From positions 52,355 to 116,354 of the forward strand of contig NZ_FUWS01000014.1 of assembly GCF_900167435.1 (NCBI RefSeq): a stretch of DNA of 64,000 nucleotides. Reading direction: 5' to 3'. The DNA comes from Marinactinospora thermotolerans DSM 45154 (GTDB lineage: Bacteria; Actinomycetota; Actinomycetes; Streptosporangiales; Streptosporangiaceae). A model generated the notes under the pieces. The model was not told the DNA's origin. It ran no database searches and saw only the letters and a program-made list of their open reading frames with translations. The translations under genes were made by a program, and so were the position numbers. Shown piece after piece: positions 56,662-64,000 of the stretch (the stretch's first letter is position 1; every line of letters begins with the position of its first letter).

Positions 56662-58293
56662 TCAGACCGCCGTGGGACGCAGAAGACGGACGCAGGCGCG
56701 AACGGCGCGTAGCGGTGGGCGCAGGAACGGGACCGCCCGGTGCAACCGCCAGTAGGTCAGACTGGCCCGCCCACGCCCCACCCGCGCCTGCCGCTTCCCC
56801 GCACGCGGTGGTCCGGGGATGCGACCGGCCACGGATCCGGGCTCACGGCGGGGCCACACCGGGCTTTGCAGCTGCTCGACCGGCAGGCCGGGAAGCTCGA
56901 CCATGTCCTCGACCTCGCCCTGGACCCGGCAGCGGCCATGGACCTGGGAGATGACCCTGGCCAGGTCCTCCCCTGGCGCGCGGACGCGCAACGCCCGGAC
57001 CAGGGCCCGGGTGCGCCACAGTCGCAGGACGGGTCCGTCCGGGCGGTCCGCGCAGGCCAGCTCGGTCAGACCGGCGCGGGCGCGATCGGCCCGCTCGATG
57101 AGGCGGGAGACGGTGTCGCGCCCCACCCCCCGCGTGACGGGCACGTCCAGCAGATAGGGCGAGGGAAAGCCGGTGCGCGGTCTGCTCGTGCTGAAGGAGA
57201 CCCGGGGGTCACCGAGGTAGTTGGCCTGGATCAACCGCAATTCCAGACGCGGACCCGCGGTTCCGGCGCGCTGGCCGGCACACCCGTCCCAATCGGCCAC
57301 GAGGGTGACGGTGAGATCGCTCTCGGCGCAGTTCAGCAACCGGTCCACGCAGGCCCGCACCACCTCGTAGCGGGCTCCGGCGACGTCGACGACCGCGCGG
57401 ACGAGCGGGACGCGGGCGGCGCCGGCGGTGTTGGGGGAACGGTCACGGTGGGAACGCGGATGGGGCATGTAGGCGGCCAGCACATCGGCGCGGAACCGCA
57501 GGGAGGGTACGCGCGCCCGGGTCACGGTGGCCGGTCCCAGGTGGCGTCCCGTGGCCTGGCGCTCGGGCACGAACACGGCACCCGCCTGCCACAGCCGGTA
57601 GCCGAACTCGGTGTCCTGTCCGAGGGTGAGCGCGGGGTCGAGTCCGCCCGCGGCCTCGTACAACGAGCGGCGCAGGGCGACGTTGGATCCGATGTGGGTG
57701 AGGAAGCCGAGGTGGTCGGGGTCGCGCAGGTCGTCGCTGCTGGCCAGCAGGCGTTCCACCCATTCGTGTCCGTGCTCGCCGGGCACCACCTCGGCGAGAC
57801 GACCGGTGCGCGCCAGCACCGCGATGTCGGCGGGGTCGGTGGGGTGGGACGCGGCGAAGCGGACGCCGCCGAGCGTGACGCACTCGGGATGCAGATGGTG
57901 CCAGCGGGCGTGCGCCTCGATGTGGCGGGGGTCGACGATCATGTCGGGGTCGAGCCAGCAGATGATCTCGCCGGAGGTGATGTGGGCGCCGTAGGCGCGG
58001 GCGTGCCCCCCACCCCAGCCCGCGGCGGGGGCGGGTTCGATCCGGCAGGAGCGCGGGCGGATCAACGGCAGTCGCAGCGGGGGGACGGAGTGGTCGTCGA
58101 CCACGACGACCTCGAACAGGCGGTCGGGATAGGTCTGGGCGGCGAGCGCGGCGAGGACCAGGTCCAGGCGCCGCTGGTCGCCGCAGGCGGCGATGACGAC
58201 GCTGACGGTGAGACGTGGGGTCCATGCGCCGAGCTCGGGGGGTGTCAGCACGCTCCAGTCGTTGCGGAAGACCCGGGTCGTGGCGCGTTCCAT
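56662..58293 (-). CDS. family 2 glycosyltransferase
   Basis: About 543 aa. GT2 catalytic domain: SVVIAACGDQRRLDLVL, VVVDDHSVPP (nucleotide-sugar contact), GGGHARAYGAHITSGEIICWLDPDMIVDP (the DxD position), GQDTEFGYRLWQAG (ED of the acceptor site). The C-terminal 200 residues are basic and have no recognisable domain. ATG 58293 gives a normal GT2 beginning, but no good ribosome site precedes it, so the start is uncertain. Acceptor unknown; possibly cell-wall or exopolysaccharide synthesis. Confidence 0.8.
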   Translation of the reverse strand: MERATTRVFRNDWSVLTPPELGAWTPRLTVSVVIAACGDQRRLDLVLAALAAQTYPDRLFEVVVVDDHSVPPLRLPLIRPRSCRIEPAPAAGWGGGHARAYGAHITSGEIICWLDPDMIVDPRHIEAHARWHHLHPECVTLGGVRFAASHPTDPADIAVLARTGRLAEVVPGEHGHEWVERLLASSDDLRDPDHLGFLTHIGSNVALRRSLYEAAGGLDPALTLGQDTEFGYRLWQAGAVFVPERQATGRHLGPATVTRARVPSLRFRADVLAAYMPHPRSHRDRSPNTAGAARVPLVRAVVDVAGARYEVVRACVDRLLNCAESDLTVTLVADWDGCAGQRAGTAGPRLELRLIQANYLGDPRVSFSTSRPRTGFPSPYLLDVPVTRGVGRDTVSRLIERADRARAGLTELACADRPDGPVLRLWRTRALVRALRVRAPGEDLARVISQVHGRCRVQGEVEDMVELPGLPVEQLQSPVWPRREPGSVAGRIPGPPRAGKRQARVGRGRASLTYWRLHRAVPFLRPPLRAVRACVRLLRPTAV

Positions 58294-58321
58294 TCGGCCA
58301 CGGTGAGAGACCCCGTCAATC

Positions 58322-58359
58322 AGTGACTCTGCGTATGTAAATGACTGCACAGAGTCACT
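58322..58359. promoter_or_regulatory. 10-bp inverted repeat upstream of the glycosyltransferase gene
   Basis: AGTGACTCTG and CAGAGTCACT, perfect arms separated by 18 bp, in the most AT-rich patch nearby. The right arm overlaps TATAAA (plus) / TATAGT (minus), which could be -10 elements. A dimeric regulator site is the likely meaning. Confidence 0.5.
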
Positions 58360-58452
58360 ATAAACGACCGTGTGCCGCACTGGACGAGAACGTCCGGGGG
58401 GAGACACGCGGCCCGTCACGGCCCGGGGAACGGGGTGGCGAGGGGAATGCAC

Positions 58453-58495
58453 GGCCCCGGCCCGTGTCCCTCGGAGGAGGACACGGGCCGGGGCC
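58453..58495. terminator. 17-bp perfect hairpin
   Basis: GGCCCCGGCCCGTGTCC and its exact complement around a 9-nt loop. Strong enough to act as a terminator for transcription from either side: the decarboxylase on the minus strand, or a short transcript from the TATAAA at 58358 on the plus strand. Confidence 0.65.
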
Positions 58496-58842
58496 TCAAG
58501 GGGCACCACCCCGGCCGTCCTCCACGGTGGCGCCCACGGCCGCCCCCGCTGCCCGTGGCACGACGGGGCCGACGCCGGTGACGGCGTTCTCCTTACGAGC
58601 CGCCCTCACGACGTGTCCGACGTTAGCGCCTCTCACCGACACTCCGGCCCCCGTGGACGTAACGGAGGGGGTACCGACACGGCCGTCCGCGCGCGATGCC
58701 AGACGTCGAGCCACTGCGGGTGTCCCGCCCTCGGCGACCGATCGGGCGGGGGCCCAACGGGACGATCCCCGCGGCTGCGCCGCCCGCGCGCCTGAACGGC
58801 GCGGCCTCGCCCCGGGCCGATGCCGCGCCGGCGTGGTGGACG

Positions 58843-60303
58843 TTACTCCGCGACCACCCGCAGCGTCTCCATCGTGGAATCGACCGCGTCGGGCAGCACC
58901 ATTCCGGCCGGCGGACCGCTGGCCAGGTAGTCCAGCACCTCCGCGGTGATGCGTTCCCCCGGCGCGATCACGGGGGCGCCCGGCGGATAGGGGCTGATGA
59001 TCTCCGCGGCGACCCGGCCCACCGCCTTCGCCCGGGGGACCTGTTCGGCCGGACCGAAGAAGGCGTCGCGGGGCAGCATCACCGTCTCCAGTTCCAGCGC
59101 GCCGGAGGGCGGGAGGTGAACCGGGGACGGAGGGGCCATGTCGCGGGACTCCTCGGCCAACGCGGTCACGGCGTCGAGCAGGGCCGTGATCGTGGTGTCG
59201 TCGTCGGCGTGGGTGATCTGCGCGGCGAACCTGCGGTGGTCGGCCAGCCCCACGTTGACGTGGTGGCGCGCGTGCAGGTGGTCGGCCGCCTGGTAACCGC
59301 TGATCCCCAGTCCGGAGACGTCCACGACGACCTTGAGCGGGTCGAGGTCGGCGGCCCCGCCCGGACGGACCACCTCCAGCCCCATCACGTCGAGGCCGGG
59401 CAGGTCGGCGATCCGCTCGCGGACCCGTTGGGCCCGGGTCAGCGCGGCGTCGAGCAGCTCCTCGCCGCGTTCCACCATCTGCCGGCGCCAACCGTCCAAC
59501 GCCGCGTAGACCAGGACGGAGGCGCTCGTGGTGCCCAGCAGGTCCTCGCGCATCTTGAGCACCGCCGGATCGACCCGGTTGCCGCGCAGGTGGAACACCG
59601 AGCTCTGCTCGATCGCGCCGCCCATCTTGTGGACGCTCGTCACGACGAGGTCGGCTCCGGCGTAGACGCCCCACGCGGGCAGGCTGGAGTGGAAGGGAAG
59701 GTGGGCGCCCCACGCCTCGTCGACGATCAGCGGCACACCGTGGGAGTGGCACACCAACGCGACCCCGGCGATGTCGGCGCAGGTGCCGTAATCGGTGGGG
59801 GTGACCAGCAGCATCCCCTTGGCGTCGGGGTGGGCCTCCAGGGCGCGGCGCACGTCCTGCGGTTCGGGCGGATGGACCAGGTGGAGGTCCTCGTCGAAGT
59901 GGGGGTGCACCCACACCGGTTCGACGCCGTTGATGATGACCGCGGCGATCACCGACTTGTGGGCGTTGCGCGATACCAGCAGCTTCTCGCCCGGCCCCGC
60001 GACGGCCAGCATCGCGCTTTTGACCGACAGGGAACTGCCGCAGGTGGAGAAGAAGGTGTGGGTGGCCCCCACGGCATCGGCCATGAGGTCCTGGGCGGCG
60101 GCCAGCACCCCCTTGCTCATGGCGCGGTCGTCCAGCGCGTTCATCGACAGGATGTCGGAGGCGAACACCGAGTCGCCCATGACGGCGCGGACACGCTCGT
60201 CGATCCCACGGCCCTGTTTGTGCCCTGGCGGATTGAACGACACGTCGCCACGTCGTTTGAAGTCCTCCAGCGCCTCCAGCACGGGGGCTCGCGAATGGTC
60301 CAC
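58843..60303 (-). CDS. Orn/Lys/Arg decarboxylase family protein
   Basis: 486-aa PLP enzyme of the fold-I basic amino acid decarboxylase group, short form without the N-terminal wing domain (like Bacillus SpeA). Visible: FNPPGHKQGRG, FFSTCGSSLSVKSAM, VDEAWGAHLPFH (PLP pyridine Asp) and SVHKMGGAIEQSS (Schiff-base Lys). The C-terminal domain follows. GTG 60303 is preferred because AAGGAGGAGG lies at ideal distance; ATG 60336 has none. Substrate (Lys, Arg or Orn) is not readable. Likely polyamine or cadaverine formation. Confidence 0.88.
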   Translation of the reverse strand: MDHSRAPVLEALEDFKRRGDVSFNPPGHKQGRGIDERVRAVMGDSVFASDILSMNALDDRAMSKGVLAAAQDLMADAVGATHTFFSTCGSSLSVKSAMLAVAGPGEKLLVSRNAHKSVIAAVIINGVEPVWVHPHFDEDLHLVHPPEPQDVRRALEAHPDAKGMLLVTPTDYGTCADIAGVALVCHSHGVPLIVDEAWGAHLPFHSSLPAWGVYAGADLVVTSVHKMGGAIEQSSVFHLRGNRVDPAVLKMREDLLGTTSASVLVYAALDGWRRQMVERGEELLDAALTRAQRVRERIADLPGLDVMGLEVVRPGGAADLDPLKVVVDVSGLGISGYQAADHLHARHHVNVGLADHRRFAAQITHADDDTTITALLDAVTALAEESRDMAPPSPVHLPPSGALELETVMLPRDAFFGPAEQVPRAKAVGRVAAEIISPYPPGAPVIAPGERITAEVLDYLASGPPAGMVLPDAVDSTMETLRVVAE

Positions 60304-60757
60304 CGTCGCCTCCTCCTTCTCCCGGATCGCCGGCACCGCGCCGGTTTTCGCCTCCGGCCGCTACCCGGCAGGTATCGGGGAAAACTCCTCCCTCGCCTGG
60401 CGGCTCCGTTCGGGGAGACGGTGGGACGCCGCGGGAGGAGGGAGGACGGGCGCGTCCACCGGGCGGCTCACCACCCCTGCGCGTTGGCGGCGGGGGCGCG
60501 AACTCGCCGGAGTGTCATCCTCGCCGTAGCCGGCCTCGACCGGGCGAAGGGGGTCTCGGGCTCCGCGGTTCATGGACTCGCCGGATGTCCGGCGTCCGCC
60601 CGCCCTGGCGGATGCCGTCCGCGGGGCGCTCGTCGACACGGGCCGGGCGATGACGCGGGGCACGCTCTTCCTCGATCTGCACCGGGGCCGGCCCGGCGCG
60701 GAGGGGTCCGGACCGGCCACGATGCGCTCACCACGACAATATCGAACGAGACAATAT
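60304..60757. other. 0.45-kb gene-free stretch
   Basis: Between decarboxylase and permease genes, both minus strand. Several open frames but no domain or ribosome site. Its right end is unusually AT-rich, with GACAATAT at 60735-60742 and 60750-60757 (15-bp period) and ACAAT-ATTC-ATTGT at 60751-60764, partly inside the permease 3' end. These could be operator repeats for the decarboxylase. Confidence 0.4.
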
Positions 60758-61804
60758 TCATTGTACAAGCCCGGCATCCAGCACCGCCAGCACGCCCCCC
60801 ACGGTAAGTCCGACGAGAACGGCCGCGCAGGACGACACCGCCAGGACACGCGGCGCCACCGCGCCCCGCAACGGCAGGAGCGTGGGCAGCCCGGCCAGGG
60901 GCAGGGTCACCAGGAGCGCTCCCGCCGCCCCGACGGCGCCCGACGCCGCCATTCCCACCACGATCGGCACCTCCCCTCCCAACGGGACCACGAGCAGCAC
61001 CCCGGCCACCGCGGCCACCGCGATCCCGGCCACCACCCAGCCCTGCCACGGCACCGCCCCCAGCCAGGTCCGCGCGATTCCGGTCGCGAGCAGGAGGATC
61101 AGATAGTCCGGCAGGAGAGTACGCGCCATGCCCGCCAGCGCGCGGCCGAACGCGCGGACGGCCCCGCCCGCGTCCGCCCCGGGGGCGCGCCGGGCCGGCG
61201 GGGGGAGCCGAAGCGGACCCCGCCCAACGCGGTCGCGCAGGCACCCGGCGACGAAGATGACGAGGAGGACCCCGGCGGCCACCCGCGCCGCCACCCACGG
61301 CCACGGCAGCACCGACGCCAACAGCGCCAGGGCCGCCGGGTTGAGCAGCGGTCCCACCGTCCAGAAGGCGACCGTCCCGGCCAGTGGCGCGCCCCGGCGA
61401 CGCAGCGCGAGCGCCACCGGAGTGGTCCCCGAGACGCACAGCAGCGAGCCGGCGCCCAGCGCGGCTCCGGCCAGGGCGGCGCGCAGTGGGCGGGAGCCGT
61501 CGCCCAGCGCCGCGACCGCGGCCCGGCGCGGCAGGAAGGCCTCCAGGGCCGCTCCCACGACCAATCCCGCCAGCAGCAACGGCCACACCCGCCCGAGGAG
61601 ATCGACGGCGTGGCCCAGACCGGCCATGAGGTCGGGACCACCGGCCTCGGTCAGCTCCCCCGCTCCCCCGTGCCCTCCTCCGAACCACCACAGGGCCCAG
61701 GCCGACGGTGCCACGCCCAACAGCGCGAGCAACGCGATCCGCGGCCGCCCCCGGTCCTCGGAGGCGACGGTGGCGGAGGAGGGACTGGGGGGAGGTGTCC
61801 ACAT
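60758..61804 (-). CDS. permease of the UPF0718/ArsP-like group
   Basis: 348-aa membrane protein with about 8 helices in two related halves. The conserved loop VSGTTPVALALRRRGAPLAGTVAF and the second-half counterpart PLGGEVPIVVGMAASGAVGA match the DUF318 permease family, which includes ArsP and proposed Cu/Zn exporters. No metal-binding Cys cluster is evident, and no ArsR-type regulator is adjacent. Substrate unknown. Confidence 0.72.
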   Translation of the reverse strand: MWTPPPSPSSATVASEDRGRPRIALLALLGVAPSAWALWWFGGGHGGAGELTEAGGPDLMAGLGHAVDLLGRVWPLLLAGLVVGAALEAFLPRRAAVAALGDGSRPLRAALAGAALGAGSLLCVSGTTPVALALRRRGAPLAGTVAFWTVGPLLNPAALALLASVLPWPWVAARVAAGVLLVIFVAGCLRDRVGRGPLRLPPPARRAPGADAGGAVRAFGRALAGMARTLLPDYLILLLATGIARTWLGAVPWQGWVVAGIAVAAVAGVLLVVPLGGEVPIVVGMAASGAVGAAGALLVTLPLAGLPTLLPLRGAVAPRVLAVSSCAAVLVGLTVGGVLAVLDAGLVQ

Positions 61805-61841
61805 GGCAACCGTTCTCCGGTCGTGTCCGAGTGCCGACTGA

Positions 61842-61878
61842 CGGGGAGCGCGGGCTCGGGGAGGAACCGCGCTCCCCG
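61842..61878 (-). terminator. terminator of the aldehyde dehydrogenase gene
   Basis: CGGGGAGCGCGG / CCGCGCTCCCCG, 12-bp perfect stem with a 13-nt loop, 16 nt after the stop at 61895. Confidence 0.75.
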
Positions 61879-61894
61879 AGACCCGGGAGGCGGC

Positions 61895-63448
61895 TCAGCC
61901 CACCGCGAGCCCCGCGGGACGCAGGGTGTAGTCGGGGAAGTTGCCGGGCAGGCGCTCATCGGGCGGCCCGACGGTCACCGCGTGGACGAGGAGGCGGCCA
62001 CCGACGAAGGCCCCCCGCCAGGAACCGCCCCAGCCCCCGAACAGCTCGGCGCGGTCGCCCCGCGAACGGGGCCGGTTCACGCCGACCTTGAAGGCACGCA
62101 CCTGGGCCGCGAGTCGGATGGCGGTCGACTCCTCGTCGCAGGAGACCGTCCCGACCAGGGCACCGTTGCTCGCGTTCATCGCGGCGAGGAGCTCGGCCTC
62201 GGTGTCGACGAGGACGATGGTGTCGACCGGCCCGAAGGGTTCGGCGTGGAACAACGGGGAGGCGCGCGGCGGTTCCAGGAGCGTGACCGGCGCGAGGTAG
62301 GCGTCGGTGTCGCCTCCCGTGGGGAAACGGCCCTGGTCGAGCGTTCCCCGATAGAGCGGGATCGCCCCCTTGGCGACCGCGTCGTCGACCAGGCCGGCCA
62401 GGTCCTTGGCCTTGGCCGCGCTGATGAGCGGCCCGAAGTCGAGATCGGGGTAGTCGTCGCCGGGACGCTCCACCGCGAGGGGGTCGCCGAAACGCACCGA
62501 GGTGACGGCCGGCAGGTAGGCGGCGAGGAAGCGGTCGAACAGGCAGCGTTGGACGACGAAGCGCGGGTAGGCGGTACAGCGCTGCTTGGCGTAGTCGAAC
62601 GTCGCGCGGACCTGGGCGCCGAAGGTCTCCCAGTCGGAGAACTCCCACACCCCCCAGCAGTTGAGTCCCTCCTGTTCGAGGATGTGCCGTTTGCCCAGGT
62701 CCGCGAGCGCGGTGGCCACCTGCCCTCCGGCGTCGCGTCCCCCCACGAACGACACGCACCCGATCCGGGGGGAGCGCACGAGCACCGGCGACAGTTCCCG
62801 GCCCCCACCGCTGAGCAGGGTCAGCGGCAGCCCCTCCCGGACCGCCAGGGCGACGGCCAGCGTCAGGCAGCACAGCCCTCCGTCGGTGGGCGTCTTGGCG
62901 ATGACGGCGTTGCCGGCCAGCGCCTGGACGCACATCGCGTGGGCGAGCACGCTCATCGGGTAGTTCCAGCTCGCGATGTTGGAGACGGGACCGGGCAGGG
63001 CCTCGCGTCCGGCGAGCATGTCCTCGACCTCGTCGAGGTACCACTCGACCCCCGAGATCGCGCGGTCGACGTCCTGACAGGCCAGGCGCCATGGTTTGCC
63101 GATCTCCCACACCAGGAGCAGGGCGAGCAGGTCGCGGTGTTCCCGCCAGGAGGCGAGCGTGGCGCGGACCTTCGACCTGCGTTCGCGCAGCGGTCTGCGC
63201 CGCCAGGACTCGTGGGCGTCGGCCGCCGCGGCGACGGCCCGCTCGGCGGTGGCCGCGTCGAGCATCGGGGGGCCGGCGATCTCGCGTCCGTCCACGGGCG
63301 AGAACGCGGGCCGTGGCACGCCGTCGGCGTGCCAGCGACCGCCCCAGTGGTTGTGGACGCGATCGGCGCCGAACGCCTCGGGGGCGGCGGAGCGGCAACG
63401 GCCGTAGACGGAGTCCCAGGAGGTACCGGGCTTGTGAAGGGGTGACAT
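61895..63448 (-). CDS. aldehyde dehydrogenase-family protein
   Basis: 517 aa. ALDH landmarks: SWNYPMSVLAH (substrate-tunnel Asn), AVIAKTPTDGG (cofactor Lys), SFVGGRDAGGQVA (the GSTxxG position), QRCTAYPRFVVQ (catalytic Cys), AEPFGPV. The usual ELGGK is replaced by EQEGLNCW, so this is a divergent subfamily; the Glu is kept. It starts 17 nt after sucD on the same strand with CAGGAGAC before the ATG and may be co-transcribed. Substrate unknown; succinate-semialdehyde or another acyl aldehyde feeding the TCA cycle is possible. Confidence 0.83.
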   Translation of the reverse strand: MSPLHKPGTSWDSVYGRCRSAAPEAFGADRVHNHWGGRWHADGVPRPAFSPVDGREIAGPPMLDAATAERAVAAAADAHESWRRRPLRERRSKVRATLASWREHRDLLALLLVWEIGKPWRLACQDVDRAISGVEWYLDEVEDMLAGREALPGPVSNIASWNYPMSVLAHAMCVQALAGNAVIAKTPTDGGLCCLTLAVALAVREGLPLTLLSGGGRELSPVLVRSPRIGCVSFVGGRDAGGQVATALADLGKRHILEQEGLNCWGVWEFSDWETFGAQVRATFDYAKQRCTAYPRFVVQRCLFDRFLAAYLPAVTSVRFGDPLAVERPGDDYPDLDFGPLISAAKAKDLAGLVDDAVAKGAIPLYRGTLDQGRFPTGGDTDAYLAPVTLLEPPRASPLFHAEPFGPVDTIVLVDTEAELLAAMNASNGALVGTVSCDEESTAIRLAAQVRAFKVGVNRPRSRGDRAELFGGWGGSWRGAFVGGRLLVHAVTVGPPDERLPGNFPDYTLRPAGLAVG

Positions 63449-63465
63449 GGCGGTCTCCTGCCGGT

Positions 63466-64000
63466 TCAGTAGAGGGCGCGGGCCAGCCGCGCGGCCTCGC
63501 TGGGGGTGGTGCCGACCTTGACGCCGGCGGCCTCCAGGGCCTCCTTCTTCGCCGCGGCCGTGCCGGAGGACCCCGACACGATCGCCCCGGCATGCCCCAT
63601 CGTCTTGCCCTCCGGCGCGGTGAACCCGGCCACGTAGCCCACCACCGGCTTGGTCACATTGGCCTTGATGAACTCCGCCGCACGCTCCTCGGCGTCCCCA
63701 CCGATCTCACCGATCATCACGATCGCGTCAGTGTCGGGGTCGGCCTCGAACGCCGCCAGCGCATCGATGTGCGTGGTCCCGATGATCGGGTCCCCACCGA
63801 TCCCCACACACGTGGAGAAACCAATGTCACGCAGCTCATACATCATCTGATAGGTCAACGTGCCCGACTTCGACACCAACCCGATCCGCCCCGGCTTGGT
63901 GATATCAGCCGGAATGATGCCCGCGTTGGACTGCCCCGGCGTGATCAACCCCGGACAGTTGGGACCGATGATCCGCGTGACATTGCCCTTGGCCACCGCA
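63466..64000 (-). CDS. sucD: succinyl-CoA synthetase alpha subunit, partial
   Basis: C-terminal about 178 residues; the gene begins beyond the right edge. Motifs: [47 protein letters not shown], and [18 protein letters not shown] containing the active-site phosphohistidine. This subunit converts succinyl-CoA to succinate with NDP phosphorylation, with SucC. Highly conserved, confident. Confidence 0.97.
   Translation of the reverse strand, partial: AVAKGNVTRIIGPNCPGLITPGQSNAGIIPADITKPGRIGLVSKSGTLTYQMMYELRDIGFSTCVGIGGDPIIGTTHIDALAAFEADPDTDAIVMIGEIGGDAEERAAEFIKANVTKPVVGYVAGFTAPEGKTMGHAGAIVSGSSGTAAAKKEALEAAGVKVGTTPSEAARLARALY

Larger units (their letters stand above)
58294..58842. other. 0.55-kb intergenic stretch with regulatory structure
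   Basis: Contains an AT-rich inverted repeat (58322-58359) on the glycosyltransferase side and a very strong hairpin (58453-58495). Between the hairpin and the decarboxylase stop, a minus-strand frame ends exactly at the hairpin (stop 58496-58498) with residues such as VGPVVPRAAGAAVGATVEDG, but a start and identity could not be assigned. Confidence 0.45.

Noticed and set aside
60572..63445. 957-codon plus-strand open frame
   Set aside because: Antisense to the permease and aldehyde dehydrogenase, with Arg/Gln/Pro-rich noise.
1..64000. CRISPR arrays, tRNA or rRNA genes, insertion sequences
   Set aside because: None recognised by eye; no regularly spaced repeats, no T-loop-like tRNA ends in the intergenic stretches, no transposase motifs.

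Overview
The window is uniformly GC-rich, with strong G/C third-position bias and GTG/TTG starts. It carries the trehalose-from-glycogen set (TreX, TreY, TreZ), a three-gene formate dehydrogenase operon, a lone CtaD, an RsbRST-type stress module and a large phage-defence island. This points to a filamentous actinobacterium of the Streptosporangiales/Streptomycetales type. The genus cannot be read from the sequence.

Layout. 1-780: debris of a divergent tetR/MMPL-transporter pair. 877-7091: treZ, a KhtTU-like K+/H+ antiporter pair, a Zn-alcohol dehydrogenase with a shortened SRPBCC-like partner, and an rRNA methyltransferase. 7187-12478: formate dehydrogenase operon on the minus strand, divergent from ctaD (12684-14354). 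14421-19088: treY and treX. 20244-46892: defence island. 47759-50741: orphan PstS-like lipoprotein, an SDR dehydrogenase and a SAM methyltransferase. 50765-56467: six-gene minus-strand stress-signalling operon (rsbR-rsbS-rsbT-phosphatase-histidine kinase-response-regulator phosphatase); the kinase is frameshifted at a run of eight G. 56662-64000: glycosyltransferase, basic amino acid decarboxylase, permease, aldehyde dehydrogenase and the C-terminal part of SucD.

The defence island is the main interest. Its first operon encodes a 2118-aa Ser/Thr kinase fused to a DUF1998-type superfamily 2 helicase with a nuclease-like C-terminus, then a SNF2-type helicase, then a 1392-aa adenine methyltransferase. 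The last two match the DrmD and DrmMI parts of class 1 DISARM. No separate DrmA, DrmB or phospholipase-like DrmC is present, so the kinase-helicase seems to stand in for the core. It is followed by an McrBC-like pair, a RelE-like toxin fold fused to a UvrD helicase, a lone HTH-N6 methylase whose catalytic motif reads DPPG, and a Gabija-like GajA/GajB pair. Two of the operons share a 17-bp palindromic site (14 of 17 identical), which suggests common control. No integrase, tRNA, transposase or CRISPR was recognised at the island edges.

Several intrinsic terminators between convergent or consecutive genes are clear by eye. Six gene-free stretches longer than 300 bp are described individually.
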